Positions 39,377 to 54,373 of a stretch of DNA of 64,000 nucleotides are shown here, one piece after another. The notes beneath the pieces are model-generated. The model was not told where the DNA came from, searched no databases, and was given only the letters and a program-made list of their open reading frames with translations. Numbering within the stretch: position 1 is the stretch's first letter; each line of letters begins with the position of its first letter. Location of the stretch: NCBI GenBank assembly GCA_963920705.1, contig OY987227.1, forward strand, positions 19,555,434-19,619,433, given 5' to 3'. This DNA is from Odiellus spinosus. Its lineage: Eukaryota; Arthropoda; Arachnida; Opiliones; Phalangiidae. A program made the translations under genes and the position numbers.

Positions 39377-39761
39377 GAACTTTTTTATAAATTAAAATTA
39401 AATTTTTGTCCCAAAGTCTATGGATATTTTTTAACCTTTTTCAAACAATTTGAAGGCATATTGAAGACGCGTTAAAATCAATTAGAAGAATATGCGTAAA
39501 TTAAGCTGTAAATAAAAATGACCACAATATTTACTAATCTTTTTTATATGCTACTCTAATCCTTTTGGTTTTTTTTCATACGAAAAAACAGTAACATGGT
39601 CACTTCAATAAAAATTATTTGTATGGTTAAATTTCAAAAATTTAAATGTTTTAATCATCTCTAAAAGTAGTTACTACTTTTTTGGTTCCCTCTAAGAATG
39701 AAAGCGACTGTAGATTTTTTTTCTTACTTAACTACGTATATAGAACTAACCTGTTATTAAT

Positions 39762-39767
39762 TTTATT
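39762..39767 (-). terminator. Polyadenylation signal of B4GAT1
   Basis: AATAAA on the minus strand about 20 bp past the stop. Confidence 0.55.
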
Positions 39768-39786
39768 GTAAATGGAAGCTTTGAGA

Positions 39787-41224
39787 TCAGTAGCACCTCC
39801 TCGAGGAGTCTGGATATTTTTCCTTCAATTCCGTTTTAAACTGTCGGAATAGAATACGGTTCTTTTCTTGGTCAGTATCCTTTTCTTTGTGGAATGAACT
39901 AGAGGTTTTCAGACCTCTGTGTATTACAAACGCGTTATTTAATACGGAAAATTTGTAACCAGCCACGTGTAATTCGCAAACCTAAAAGAAAGATTCAGTT
40001 ATTACTGTTTCAATGATAAAATTCAATGAGGTTTAAGAATGAATTCTCACTTGGCTTATACGATTGAATCCATATTGGCGAAATCTTTCGTCGTGATAAG
40101 GTGCGGAATTCCGGCTAAAGAAAAATGGTTCCCAAGGGTCCCGCCACAAAACTTCGAAGATTACAGCCAGTTTATTGGTCATGGGTTCTCGTTGCCAGGC
40201 TTCGTAGTCGGTATGTTTCTGACATTTCCAACAAAGCTCGATGTAAAAGGGCCGGGCGTCCATCATTTCCAAACGTTGTAGTAAAGCCGTTTTATCCTTG
40301 GGTACTTGGGCCGCTTCTTTCATTTCAAAAGCGGGAATTACGTAAACAGTTTTGTCATCCTTACGAGATTCTAGAAAGAGCCTATTTTCGTGGGCAAACT
40401 GGAGGAATGCCTCGTGGAGATTATCGTTTGGCAACATATCCACGTCTAAAACTAATACGAACTCGGTTGGAGAGTTTCTTCGAGCCACATTGCGCAGTAA
40501 ATTGTTGGGATACGGCACTTTGTGGCTATAGTTTTCACCCGTGAGACGTATAGATTGAAGTTTGTCTAACAAAGATTTACAAGGATCCCTGTTACTATCT
40601 TCCGCCGGCAAAGGCTCTAAGCGGGGACTGTTCAACGGGTAGACCAAATGAAAGCTGGTATTAAATCTAATAACGGGGTAACACTGTCGAAGAGCTATGA
40701 TAGTCTCGACGATTAAAGGTATCTCCGGAGTCAGGGCAAAAATAGAGACTGAAACTGGACCGTGCCAACGAGAGACTAAAGATGGAACATGATGCAAATG
40801 ATTCGCGGTACAGTGGCTTACTACAGTCGCATCTTCGGCATTCTTGTTTCGGTGTTGATAGGTATTATCAGCTTGTGCCAAAAAATTTATAATGCGAAAT
40901 TCCCCGCTAGAATCAAGTACGCTGCTCTGATGAATATGGTCGTACATGGTATCCCGACTTTGCTTTAGAGTGGCCTGAACCACACTTTTATCAGCCTCTT
41001 GCCAAGAATGCTGTCCCAGACCTTTTCGACTGTTGCTGCTCTTTCTAGCCTCGAGGCGACTTAATAACGTCATGTGAATAACCTAGGTAAACCAAAAAAA
41101 AAATCATATTTCTTCTCGTTCAATACAGGATAAAAACAGAAACTACTAATACCTGCAAAACTGCGATGACGCAAACTAGAAAAACTATGAGCCTTCTCCA
41201 TGTCGATGACATATTTATTTTCAT
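39787..41224 (-). CDS. B4GAT1: Beta-1,4-glucuronyltransferase 1-like (B4GAT1) glycosyltransferase
   Basis: A Golgi type II GT49 enzyme. In vertebrates B4GAT1 adds glucuronic acid to xylose to prime matriglycan on dystroglycan. Exons (minus) 41153-41224, 40051-41082 and 39787-39981 join in phase 0 (432 aa; human 415). Exon 1 encodes the cytoplasmic start and membrane anchor (residues 10-24, RRLIVFLVCVIAVLQ). The nucleotide-sugar/metal motif is VLDVDMLP with DxD at 237-239. Conserved C-terminal blocks are FFFSRNSAPYHDERFRQYGFNR, ELHVAGYKFSVLNNAFVIHRG and KYPDSSRRC. Insects have several paralogues of this family, so one-to-one orthology is inferred. It is divergent from ZNF330, with 1.9 kb between. 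Confidence 0.92.
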
Positions 41225-41615
41225 TTTAAATCCTCGAAGTGACATCGCTCTTGCTAATCAAATTCGAAGGCGAAAAGTGTCAAGCCATTGAAGTCAATAA
41301 AAGGATCAGCTGCCACTTTAGGCCTTGGCATTTTTATAGTAGGACCTCTTTTCGATCTGTTGGATTTCATAGCGATTTAAAGAAATTGAACTGCACTTAT
41401 CAAAAAAAAATGCTTTTGGGGAAAAAAAAACTTCTTCTTGAGATTAACAAAACAAAAAGGATAAATAATCCCAAACTACTTCCGTCTTAAAACAAAACTC
41501 AGCGCTTCGCTGTTTGACAAGTTCAACCTCTTAGGTTTTCACCGTTTTCTACACCGAGCGACAGGGGCGGCGCGGTGATAGTTTTCAGCTTTGGAGAGGA
41601 TAAAACTGAACCAAA

Positions 41616-41664
41616 CCTAGGAATATAATACTAGGCTTCGTCTCCAAAGTATTATATTCCTAGG
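41616..41664. repeat. Perfect 16-bp inverted repeat, 17-nt loop
   Basis: CCTAGGAATATAATAC at 41616-41631 pairs exactly with GTATTATATTCCTAGG at 41649-41664. It lies just outside the large inverted-repeat structure beginning at 41744. Confidence 0.85.
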
Positions 41665-42090
41665 TTACGTATATAATTTTTTTTTTTTTAACTTTTATCG
41701 TCTGCTAAGAATCACCCTTGGGCTCTGGCCGTGATTCGATCGGTCGTTACCTACGCTATTTTAGAAGGCCCGTGCGCGCTCTTTGGCGAGCGGCGACTTT
41801 AAGCTGAAAATATTACACAAGGCAGTCGGTAGATATCGCTCTTATGTCCCAAACTCCGGGGATCTTCCTTTAAGATGTTAAAGTTTAGGGGGTACATGAA
41901 TAAAGTTTGGTTTACTAATTGAAAATTGAAAAAGGAAATTATTTTTTAATTTTTTGAGGAAATGAATTAAAAATAAAAAATAAAAACACTATAATTAATA
42001 TTTAGGACAAATTTTCATTCAATAAATTGTTGAGATCAGGTTTTAATACTAAAATACCAAGTAGTATCACAATTTACTTAAAACAAATTT

Positions 42091-42608
42091 TTATCACAGT
42101 TAATTAACGTAAGTATTATCACAGTTAATTAACGTAAGTATTATCACAGTTAATTAACGTAAGTATTATCACAGTTAATTAACGTAAGTATTATCACAGT
42201 TAATTAACGTAAGTATTATCACAGTTAATTAACGTAAGTATTATCACAGTTAATTAACGTAAGTATTATCACAGTTAATTAACGTAAGTATTATCACAGT
42301 TAATTAACGTAAGTATTATCACAGTTAATTAACGTAAGTATTATCACAGTTAATTAACGTAAGTATTATCACAGTTAATTAACGTAAGTATTATCACAGT
42401 TAATTAACGTAAGTATTATCACAGTTAATTAACGTAAGTATTATCACAGTTAATTAACGTAAGTATTATCACAGTTAATTAACGTAAGTATTATCACAGT
42501 TAATTAACGTAAGTATTATCACAGTTAATTAACGTAAGTATTATCACAGTTAATTAACGTAAGTATTATCACAGTTAATTAACGTAAGTATTATCACAGT
42601 TAATTAAC
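42091..42608. repeat. Near-perfect 25-bp satellite, about 20.7 copies
   Basis: The unit TTATCACAGTTAATTAACGTAAGTA is repeated with no substitution that I can see across 518 bp. Every unit contains the palindrome GTTAATTAAC. Such homogeneity implies very recent amplification, or an assembly compromise in copy number. Confidence 0.97.
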
Positions 42609-42909
42609 TTGCTTGAAACTGATTATTTGGACAGTACAAACATTATTTTGGAATTACTAATTTTAAACTTTTAAAACTTTAAAATTATTATAATAAAATA
42701 ATAATCAAATGTGAACCTAAGCTTATGTCACAATATAGCTTGTCTATAAAACCATTAACTTCGCTAAAGTATCGTAGGTAACGGTAAAACTGTCTAGAGA
42801 ATTATATTTTTGTGTTAATAGTTTATTCCATGCTTAATCTACTATAACTTGAGAAATCATCCCGCTTCCTGGCTGGATAACAGCCGACCACCGAGCAGAC
42901 GAACCTAAA

Positions 42910-42919
42910 GTCACGTGAC
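42910..42919. promoter_or_regulatory. Perfect CLEAR-type E-box
   Basis: GTCACGTGAC, the full palindromic site for TFEB/USF/MITF-class bHLH-zip factors. It lies about 190 bp upstream of the ZNF330 start codon, within the transposon-like structure. Function is inference. Confidence 0.35.
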
Positions 42920-43106
42920 AATTTTCGGGACATAAACACACCCCCCGACGGCCAAACGGTGCGAATTAAACGGACCAGAAAAAAAAAAAATTTTGGAGGA
43001 GCACGGGCCTTCTAAAATAGCGTAGGTAACGGATCGGTGAACAATTAGCACTGTTTCAAAGAATTAACTTAAATATAGTATTTATTTTATAATAAAAACT
43101 TTAATA

Positions 43107-45036
<1,930 letters not shown>

Positions 45037-45066
45037 AATTATACTATACAATGTCATACAATGGAA

Positions 45067-45072
45067 AATAAA
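45067..45072 (+). terminator. Polyadenylation signal of ZNF330
   Basis: AATAAA 31 bp past the stop. Confidence 0.65.
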
Positions 45073-48000
45073 ATATTAAAAATTTGATTCGAGAAAAATC
45101 AACAATATGTTTATTGCAATTAATATATGAATACGTTTAACTGGTACAAGAAAAAAAATGATGGTTCAGGGGGGGATGATAATATAAAACCCACAACTTA
45201 ACTAGGCCTCTTAACGCGTTTAAAGAACATGTTTTTCCTGGTATCAATCGTATCACTCAGTTTCATTATTGTCCATCCATGTAGCACCTCTGAATTTTAT
45301 TATAAAACATACATGATAACATTGATTTATAATCGCAAAAATCTCTAATTAAAAGTTAAATTGGGCAATAGTTAAACTACTATGACCTAATACTCTACTT
45401 CCCTTATTCGACCATCATAACCAGTGAAAGGTTATTGGGGGGATAACCAACCGCTGTTAGAAACTCACTGAATTAGTCTTTTCCCCTGAGCATGAATTTT
45501 GAATGAAGTTTTGATTTCCAAATAAGGGGGATCCAGATAAGATGGCTTAATACAGCCCTGACTACTGGTCTCAAAAGGAGACTGAGGGTGATTATATAGA
45601 AAACAAAAATATTCGAAGATACGAAGAAAGCGGTAAGCGTAAATAATAATGTCAGGGTTCCGACAAAAATTTATTATTATAAAAAATGGGGACCAAAATT
45701 AGAAAGATATAGGAGCCAAGTAGGAACCAATGTAAAGCAAGATACCTTCATAATTATTGATTCATCCAGGTTCGTGACCTTACAAACTAGAGGATGCGTG
45801 AAAATCATAATTATTTTCATTAAAAGATTAATTTCTACAGATAATTTCAATAATTAGTCTTTTGATCTACCTAAGTGAAAAAATTCAGACTACAATATTC
45901 CCAGGAATTATTGTAACTTTATAATTACGATTTTAGCGTATTTTTTTTATATAATATCATAATATATATAATAAAATATGGCCTTAGGGACATAGTGGGA
46001 TCCCTGTAATGTCATAACTCGAACTCTCATTCTCTGCCTTTGCATACTATTTCCTCTAGGCCAGTCTATGGCTTAAAGTGTCATACATAAACTAAAATGA
46101 AGATAAGCTACTGGGCGTACCAAATATTTGTCAAGACAAAGGAAGAATGGCAAACATAAGAACCTTCTTGGGTTGTAAGAAAATTGAGGCGTTCATTTCC
46201 TTTTAAACTTTTACTAGTTTATGTATGTATTCAGTGGTACTCCATGTATAGTCTATAATGAATCACTTATCTTTATCCTAAAAAAAAAAATCCCAGTAAA
46301 ATTTGAGGCACTCCATAAAATTCACAGTGCATTGCGGTTTTGCTTAACAAATAGTATTGTATGAGTGACGCCTATATGTATATTAATTGAAATGAGAGTA
46401 TATAGATTGAGGGTGAATAATATTTACAATTTCTGAGATGTATAGGGTTTGCCACACGCAAAACTTTTTTTTTTTTTTTTGATTCATGAGATCGAAAAAA
46501 ATATTTTTAACATTTCCAAGTTAAAAGCTAATCGGCCTCCTTAACTGGACTGCAAGTCGTATAGTGCACATCCGCTGCCTTAAGGTAAAAGTGGAGATGA
46601 TCTTTCCAAGATTTAAAAAGCCATATTTAAAAAAAAAAAAAGTTGTTTCCTTTACACGCATAAACATTATCTTCAAATAATCATTTACAAAAATTACAAA
46701 AAAAGTTCAAAGAATCTTTCATAAATTTAAAAGCAAATAGTTTTTGTACTGACCAAATGAAATAGGTTTTAGAAATCATCGTACATGGTTATGGTAGAGC
46801 AAAAACATGATTCGCTAATAATATCCTAATTTTTCATATTTTATAATAAATTACAACCATTGGTAACAGATTTAAAGAGTGATAGCTCACAGAATTCAAA
46901 GATAACATAATTATCAAGGACTAAATCCATGAAATTGAATGAAATTCTCGAGGTGGCATAACAAAAGCAAAAACTATTTTAATCAAAGGGAGAATAAAGT
47001 ATATTTTTTTTAATAAGACTTTTGGCCTAATGCAACATAAACTCAAATAAAAATATAATCACGAAACCATCAACCTTTTTGTTCAGCTTAGCTCATGATA
47101 TACTGAACATTCTGCACAATATAGGGTGTACCATGAATACATCCATATCTCACTAGATGAGGCTATTCTCTCGTTTACTTTGAGACCGCCAGGAGGCTAG
47201 ATAGTAAAGGGGACTAGAAAGATAGTTTGGAATTCTAGGGTACATTCAGTAAAGCTCTTTTTAGTAAAAACTGAATTTTATTTAATTTTTAATGTGTGAG
47301 GTTCTGTTTGTTAAACGTTTTCTCTGTAGAGGGTGTTTCTGATCTATATACCCACTACCGGGGCCACTAGTGACACTGGTTGGTTGGTACACTATCCAAA
47401 AAGTGACTTAATTTGGGGATAAATGATAAATGCTGTTCCTGAAAACGGTGACTCACCGCAGAGCTTAACTGAACGTATTCCTAGTTAGCGCAGTAATCAG
47501 TTATCAAAGGCTTCTTCAATCTAAACCCATTGTAATTAATATTCACTAGCCAAGATCTAGATTTAATGCCAAAATCTAAATATTTTTGAATAAATTCAAA
47601 AGATACTTTCATTTTAGCAAAAGAACCCTAAATATTAGATTTATTGGATTATTATTAGCGATATAATGGCTCTAGTTGATTAACACCTGGAGAACTGAAC
47701 TTTCTTAGGTGTAAAGAACATCCACGAACCACCTCCGATTTCCATCAGCCAAATTTCAATTTAAAGTCTTAAATTGACTTTCTCTCATTATTTTACAAAA
47801 TTAATTTTGAAAGTTGAACCGTAATTTATGCAGGACACATTCAAGTGGTTAAAATATTTAAAATACAGGTAAAAAGTAGATTTTTTTTCCAGGAACATGT
47901 GTGTATAAAAAAGTATGGTTCCTCATCCCGCTTTCGTCAAATATAATCCCCGTAAACAGAATTATAGGTTTTCAACTTCTGTATATAAATTACTCTGTTG

Positions 48001-50170
48001 GTAATTTAATATTAAATACTAATTATTACTTACTAACAACAATTTTGTTCTATTATATCTTTTTGAGGCCTATTTTGGATTTTAAAAAAATTTCACACTA
48101 AATATGTATGGATAAAAACATCTTTCCATTTTAAAAACTGCGGCTATATTTCGTTAACATTATATAATTGCTTTTTCATTTATTTATTTTTGCGGTCCCT
48201 ACTATAACTCTTGACGTACTTTAAATATAAAATATATCTAAAAAATCATTAAGATAGTCACCCGCGACAAGGGGCGTTAAAAATTAATTATATATAACTT
48301 AATAAATGGTTCCACTTTTCTTAAGGTGGTAAAATAATTTTCTTTTTTTAAAATCTGGATTTTAAGATATACTCTTTTCCATTTTTTTTCTTATAAAAAG
48401 CCTCATTTTTTTATAATAAATACTCTGAGAAAACGGCTTGTGCATCGCTATAAAGTAGTGCTCTATTTTTATAATATACAATATTATTTCTTTTTAAAAC
48501 AATTAGACAAATATGTTGATAGAAGGAATGCTATCGACCCCAAAATGTTATCTTTGTCACCCCACTTAATTAGGCTTACCTAAGGGGGGCTGTAAAATTA
48601 AAATCTTCTCCCGGAATCAGCTATTGATTTCAGCATGAACATATCTTTGGATGTCTTAAATGTTTTTCCTCAAAACTAGCTATAGCATCAAGGGAGCAAA
48701 AATCTGATTGAGTATTCTTTTTTTTTTTTTTTTTTTTTTTTTTTCAGTTTTATCCGAGAAGTAGGTGGGAGGATTTGAACAATTCATAATTCAACTAGAA
48801 AATGGTATGAACCTCACGCTCTCATTAATGGATTTATTTTTGGGTTTTAAAAATTACGGTAAAATCATCATTGGAATAGATCATGTTGGCTATGCCTAAC
48901 TCTCCTTTCAAATATACTGCATCATTAGAATGAAATAAGTGACTTATATAATAGTTGAAAAAACTCAATGTTACTGTCTATTCTTAGTCTCTACGCTCGA
49001 TTTTCTAACAGTATCCGCGCTATAGATTTTTTGTGGGTAGTATTTTGTGTCACTATCTCCTTAATATAAGTGTGACAAAACGTGGCCCTTTACAAGTATT
49101 TTTATGGCTACTGTTAAAATTCCGAAGCCTACCCTTAGCGCTGATACGGTTTTCAAAGCTTTACTTTATACATGCTGAAATTTTTATCTAATTCTGACAG
49201 CCCTGATTGCACCATTTAAAAGGACACAAGCTCAGACAAACTTCACACCCACGTGAGCACGTTGTCACGCATGATATTGTTGGGAACTACAGTATGTAGC
49301 ACTTGTAGTGGCCAAAAAGAGATATCAAACGAAGGTATCTTATTCTGTGACATTTTTCAAACGGGGTCCACTGCCTCAGCTTGTGGCCTATTAAGCACAA
49401 TCATGGTCTTAATTCTAAATAGTTGATAGTAGATAATTTTAGAGCCCCTAGATAAGCCTAAATGATAGAATCAGAATAACTGAATAAGGCGTATTATATT
49501 TGACAATTTATAAAACATCCTGGCAGCAGCTTCAAAAGTGACGCGTATTCACTATCAGACTTGGTAAAAAGCTACTCTGAACATTTTGTGGCAAATTTCG
49601 TAGTTTACCTTGAAAAAAGGTTTCGATGGACTGGAGTTTATAAAATATGCTCAATGAAGAATATATTATAGATAGTAAAATGTCTAACGGGCAGTGAAGT
49701 GTTTTTGTTTTACCATAAAATTCATTCACGCTTTGCCTGCGTGAGAGCCACTTAACGAAAGAAATGAAATTTTGCGGCACTTATCAAAGGTTGATTTTCA
49801 TTACGAGAGATTATGGTTTTTGAAATTTGTCATCACTCCGTTTCATTTCTTCATTTGAAACATTCCCAATCTGTCTATCTTTCAGGCTAATTGTTCCAAA
49901 AATAATGCCCTCTTTTCAGCCATCGCTTCTACTTTCAGCGCTTGTATATTAAAATATTTTATTTTTTTTCGTCGTATCCTTTTCCTTCTCAACAAAACAA
50001 AGTCCTCATTCCGTAGTTATAGCTATAGTAATATTGGCTTTTTCAAGCCGTTTTGGAATGATCGTAACAAGAGGGTCTCGTGTAGAGAAAATAAAACTTC
50101 TTTTACCTTATATATTACGCGTCTTTTCATTACGTGTTCCAGCATTTAGAAAATGTTTCCATAAATATTT
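45073..50170. other. Gene-free intergenic region
   Basis: Five kilobases of AT-rich sequence without a supported exon on either strand. The main discrete feature is a T26 run at 48719-48744 followed by CAG. Short ORFs at 47901-48101 and 49532-49780 show no protein family signal. Confidence 0.45.
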
Positions 50171-50176
50171 TTTATT
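50171..50176 (-). terminator. Polyadenylation signal of FBXL6 overlapping the stop codon
   Basis: On the minus strand the end reads TAAATAAA, so AATAAA starts within the TAA stop. If used, the 3' UTR would be only about 20-30 nt. Confidence 0.4.
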
Positions 50177-53100
50177 TAGTTTTCACTTTTGGCAACATCG
50201 GCTCGCGTTTTTTTATCATCGTCAAACTTACCCTCTACGAGTTCTTCGCGTAACCGATCGAGCTCCTCTCCCTTGTAGAGTCGCTTTATTCCACGTGGCA
50301 AAGCTCGACAAGATTGTAGGTTTAGAGTGCGTAAGAGTTTGCACTTTTCCAGAACGCTTCGAAGGCTGAACAGGGAAATGGCAGAGCCACACACGTCCAA
50401 GATTTCGAGTTTTGACTCTCCATCCGTTTGGCTCAGAGATATAACTCCTTGGTCAATGGCGTCCGTATTATTGGCCCATGAAAGATCCACTTCTTTTAAA
50501 CTATGATTCCACTGAAAACAATCATTAACATTAAGGGTGTGGAATAGAATACCGGGATATAAGTCAAACTCGCCAGAAATTTCAGGGTTCATACAACATT
50601 TGTTAAAGAATTTTCACTGATAAAACTAGGAATTTAGCTATTCAGGTTGTATCAACATAGTGCAATTGAAGTTTATGATCTCTGATTTATGCGAAACCAT
50701 TTTAAGAGTTTTCGGATGGTTTCCTGGTATTTTGACAACATTACATATTTCCAGGTTTGTATGAACACTGAGAAAATTTAGTAGTACCCGTTTTCAGAGG
50801 AATATTTTAACTGGCGGGCTCAATAGAGACTATCCCTAAACTATTTTGAAGGCTCTAATATAATAAAATTTAATTATAATAAAATGTAACAAGCATTTAT
50901 GGCACCCTCCATGATCTAACAGTATAATATTAGCTAACACCATTTTCTTTTTAAATATCAAAATTCTGACATTTCCAGGTCTGTGGCAACCGTGACATAG
51001 CTCCAAGCTGAACTAATTCTGTATAGTTCATGGTGAAAATAGGTTTTCCTCAATTAAGAAAATTCGAAGTGGCATACATTGGGATTATGGTACTTGCAGT
51101 ATGACAGAATCCTTGAGATCCTGTCATCAAGTTTTCTTTAACTTACAAAACACGAGTTAAAAAATTTACATTGCTTCAAAGTATACAGTATAATGACATA
51201 GTTGCTCAAACTCTTCAGTCTTCATTGACTGGCATTCTTTACCTTTTTAAGAATGAGTTCCAAGTCTGTAGTTTTGGTAGCGGCGCATTGTGATAAATGA
51301 AGATGTTCGATTTCCCAAGCGGGAACCTTAACCAAACCCGACACGGAAATGCTCCGACATCCTCTTACATCCAAGAGTTTTAACTTATGAGATGTTTTAA
51401 CAAGCCTTTGTTGCAAAATTGAATGAAATTGAATCATAACTGACATTTGTTTTGGATTTTAGGTTATTTAATACCTTTCGAGTTCATTGTCTCCTAGATA
51501 GGAGCCGTATTCTTTAGTCACGGCTATGCTCAATTCTTCCAACTCTGGGAAACCCGGAGCTTTGGCCTGAAGAGATAAGGATGATGGTGCTAAGGCGATA
51601 TTACTATTGGCGAGACGCAAAATTTTAAGTTTTGGGCAACCCTCTTGTAATTTCTCCAGGGGTAAAACCATAGAACTGGTGGACTGAATATTGGAGAGGT
51701 CCAAAGTAATCAGATTTGGACACATCTCCTTCGAATCAAAGCGGGTGTCAGTAAAAATCGCAAATGACAAAGTGGTCTACGATCAAATTAAACTTATTCT
51801 TACGGAGATATTCTTGAACACTGGCAAAAAATTATTAACTTTGTTTTCGGCTAAAAGCAAGTGGGCCAACTGATGGCCACATTTTTCAAACAGGTACTTC
51901 AGGCTGGAATTAGCTATCGGGCTCGTTGTTGCAGAGTGCTTGAATGAGTAAAATATAAATTTTTACTGAAAGAAATTTTAGATTTTTAACAAACGTAACT
52001 ATGAGAAAATGAAATACCTGAGCTGCCGCTGATAAATCGATAGAGCTCAATCTTGGACAAGAATCTGCCAACAACTTGATGCATTCTGAGGTCATTTTAG
52101 AACAATGATTTAGGTTTATGCTCGTTAATTTGGGACAGTTGTCTGCGATAGCCTGCAAAAAAGTCAATAGTAAAATGTAAGAAAAAGCCCAGGGAAACTT
52201 GTCATAACAGCGTACCTTAATTCCATACAAGGTTAAACTTTTTTCCCAGCCACCCAAATTCAGATCTTCCGTTTTTGACATAAACTCTTCGCATAACTTT
52301 TTCAGATTAAGTTCATTCAAATCTTTCTTGGGGCAATTTCCGGCTGACATATCTACTTTAACCCATAGAGTGCTGCTGTAGGCCACTGTTTCCCACAAAC
52401 GACATACTTTGGAAACTCTGCGGGATTGAATTATTAGTTTTAAATAAAGAATAATATCAGTCATATAGAACTCTTAAACACCTTTTTATGAGAGGAAAAG
52501 CTCCTTCGCGCTGGATACAAGATTCAAAAATTTTGAGCAATACATTTTCCGGTATTAATTTGCTCCACCTGTCATCGTACTCTATTTTCTCTTCAGTTCC
52601 TCTTTTGATTTTCTCATCAGTCTCTTTAAAAGTTACTGATTTTTGAGCTTTTTTTCCTTTCACTCTAGTTCCTTGCTTCTTTTCCTTTTTGATTCTGACT
52701 TTCTTTTCTTTCCCCTGAATGAAAAAAAAACCCCAATAAGTGGAACTAGGCAGCGTGCATAAATAACGTATAATAGAAGTACAAACCTTCAAAGTTTTTT
52801 GTAGTACTTCTGGATTTTTTCTTTTACGTCCTCTTTTTGAAATAACTTTATCACCGAGCTTAAATTTAATTGTCATGATTCCCTTCTCAGTCGCAGCACC
52901 ATTAGGAACGCTAATTACCCAATTTTGGTGACTACCTCCCTTTAAAATGGCAAAATAATTTAAGATAATGATTGCGGACTGAGGCAGACATGGGCTTAAT
53001 GCACCTTCGAGTGACTTTTGAGAGAGTTATTTACATGGAGATTTTCACACTTTCCTTCCTCCATCTTCTGCACTTCGTTGGAATCTTTATTCGTTTTCAC

Positions 53101-53470
53101 TTCGGTACCACTATCTTGACTGTCTTGACCATCGGAGGGAAAACATTGCGATAGATCAGATTTTTCTTCGTATCCACTGCTATCACCTTCTATGGCTGAA
53201 TCATCCAACCTTAAAAAAAAAACAAGTTGATAGTGAAGTAAGGCTTGCATTAGGTTGAAAAGTCTCCGGCAAATCAAACCTGTGCCTCTGAGCCATATTT
53301 GCTTTTAAATAATAATCAGGATCATCAGAGTCATCTGAAGGCCAGGATTCACCATTAAATGCAAAAAGTAGGGGTTTTTTCTTTTTGGAAGGCTTACTTT
53401 TCTTATTTTTGCAATCACTGTCTAAACCGTTACACCTATTATTTGAGACATAACCCCGATCATCAGCCAT
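50176..53470 (-). CDS. FBXL6: F-box/LRR-repeat protein 6 (FBXL6)
   Basis: A substrate receptor of an SCF (SKP1-CUL1-F-box) ubiquitin ligase. Ten exons (minus): 53280-53470, 53035-53209, 52787-52939, 52482-52714, 52216-52417, 52018-52152, 51804-51938, 51475-51728, 51243-51405 and 50176-50511, in frame throughout, 658 aa. The N-terminal 220 residues are low-complexity, with acidic (DDSDDPD) and Lys-rich (KKKKPL, KRGRKRK) patches. The F-box is at about 221-275 (RWSKLIPENVLLKIF...VSKVCRLWETVAY). Leucine-rich repeats follow (CPKLTSINLNHCSKM, CPNLITLDLSN, LKLLDVRGC). The end carries the FBXL6 signature LNLQSCRALPRGIKRLYKGEE. It is longer than human FBXL6 (539) because of the N-terminus. The acceptors of exons 8 and 9 were chosen by frame and a plausible 69-75 bp intron. 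Confidence 0.88.
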
Positions 53471-54223
53471 GTCAAGGTGATAACACCTGTGAATGTAAAA
53501 GAGCGTGACTTTACTCTAAATAATAGATAAATTAGTATGCCTGTTAAATAGTCGCGTAATCTATGGCTATATGCGAAAACATTTCCTTGACAAAATATTA
53601 ATATATAGAATTGATGTTTTAGCACTGCTGCAGAAGGGTTCGGCCCATGCATTAAATATATCTTACAGACATGTTCGGCCACTAGTTAAGATGGTAAATT
53701 GTCTAAAGCAATCCGGATAGTTTGTAAAAAATTTGGAAAACAACTCAAAATTAAAAATATATACCTAAATAAAAGAGGCCACAGCTCGAGTTTCCTTATG
53801 GATTTGGCGATTCAACTCGCGGCTCTCAATAATCATAAACTGACAAGCACTATGATTGGTTCAAAGCCCAAAAGCAACCCTCCCTCTCCGAAAAAAGAAG
53901 CAGGGGGCGGTACACTTTAACTCGGAATGATACAACGGACGACTAATCACCTACGAAATAGTGCTTTTCTCACATGGTTTAAAAATATATTTATAAAACT
54001 TAAATTAAATTATCAATATTTTAGTATGCAAGAAATTACTAATTAATACTAATAAAACTCGCTTTAGAGACAAATATTTTGAAATTATTCAATGCTGTAA
54101 AAAAGACGTGGTAAAAATTCATCTGTCATTAATAACAACAGGAGTTAGTTTAAAGGAGTAGTCTCACAAACATTCTACTTTTTCGTTCACAAGAATCTCA
54201 AAATCTCATGTCCGATTAAAGCT

Positions 54224-54373
54224 ACGTTCACATTACACTTTAAATGTCCAAATCCATTTTTCAAGCAAATAATTCCATTTATTGACAAAGAATCTCTACA
54301 ATTGACCCAAAAACCTTTCATTTGACCTTTTCAAAACGACTAAAAACTATTTCAAAGTCTCTTGTTTGAACGC
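54224..54373. mobile_element. Second copy of the GCCGCGTTCACAC MITE, internally deleted
   Basis: GCTACGTTCACATTACACTTTAAA on the left and AAACTATTTCAAAGTCTCTTGTTTGAACGCGGC on the right are inverted. They match the ends of the 32820-33245 element, with a much shorter interior (about 150 bp in all). Confidence 0.65.

Larger units (their letters stand above)
35115..39761. other. Intergenic repeat-rich region, no gene
   Basis: 4.6 kb without a supported exon. It holds foldback element copy 6 (36146-36617), an imperfect foldback around 37510-37850 and the ACTCGG-rich element at 38818-39376. Remaining ORFs are frames through these repeats. Confidence 0.5.
41744..43031. mobile_element. Structure bounded by a perfect 30-bp inverted repeat
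   Basis: Positions 41744-41773 and 43002-43031 are exact reverse complements over 30 bp, starting GTTACCTACGCTATTTTAG. A partial third copy (CGTAGGTAACGG) lies near 42773. The 1.29-kb interior has no ORF and contains the 25-bp satellite. Probably a non-autonomous DNA transposon whose interior became a satellite. The right end is 75 bp from the ZNF330 start codon. Confidence 0.7.

Noticed and set aside
38659..39475. Several ORFs on both strands rich in Arg/Ser/Glu repeats
   Set aside because: They are translations of the GACTCG-word arrays of a MITE.
42091..42608. Possible CRISPR array
   Set aside because: The units are contiguous with no unique spacers, and the DNA is eukaryotic.
53699..53920. 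73-codon plus-strand ORF upstream of FBXL6
   Set aside because: No family signal, and it lies in the probable leader/promoter of FBXL6.
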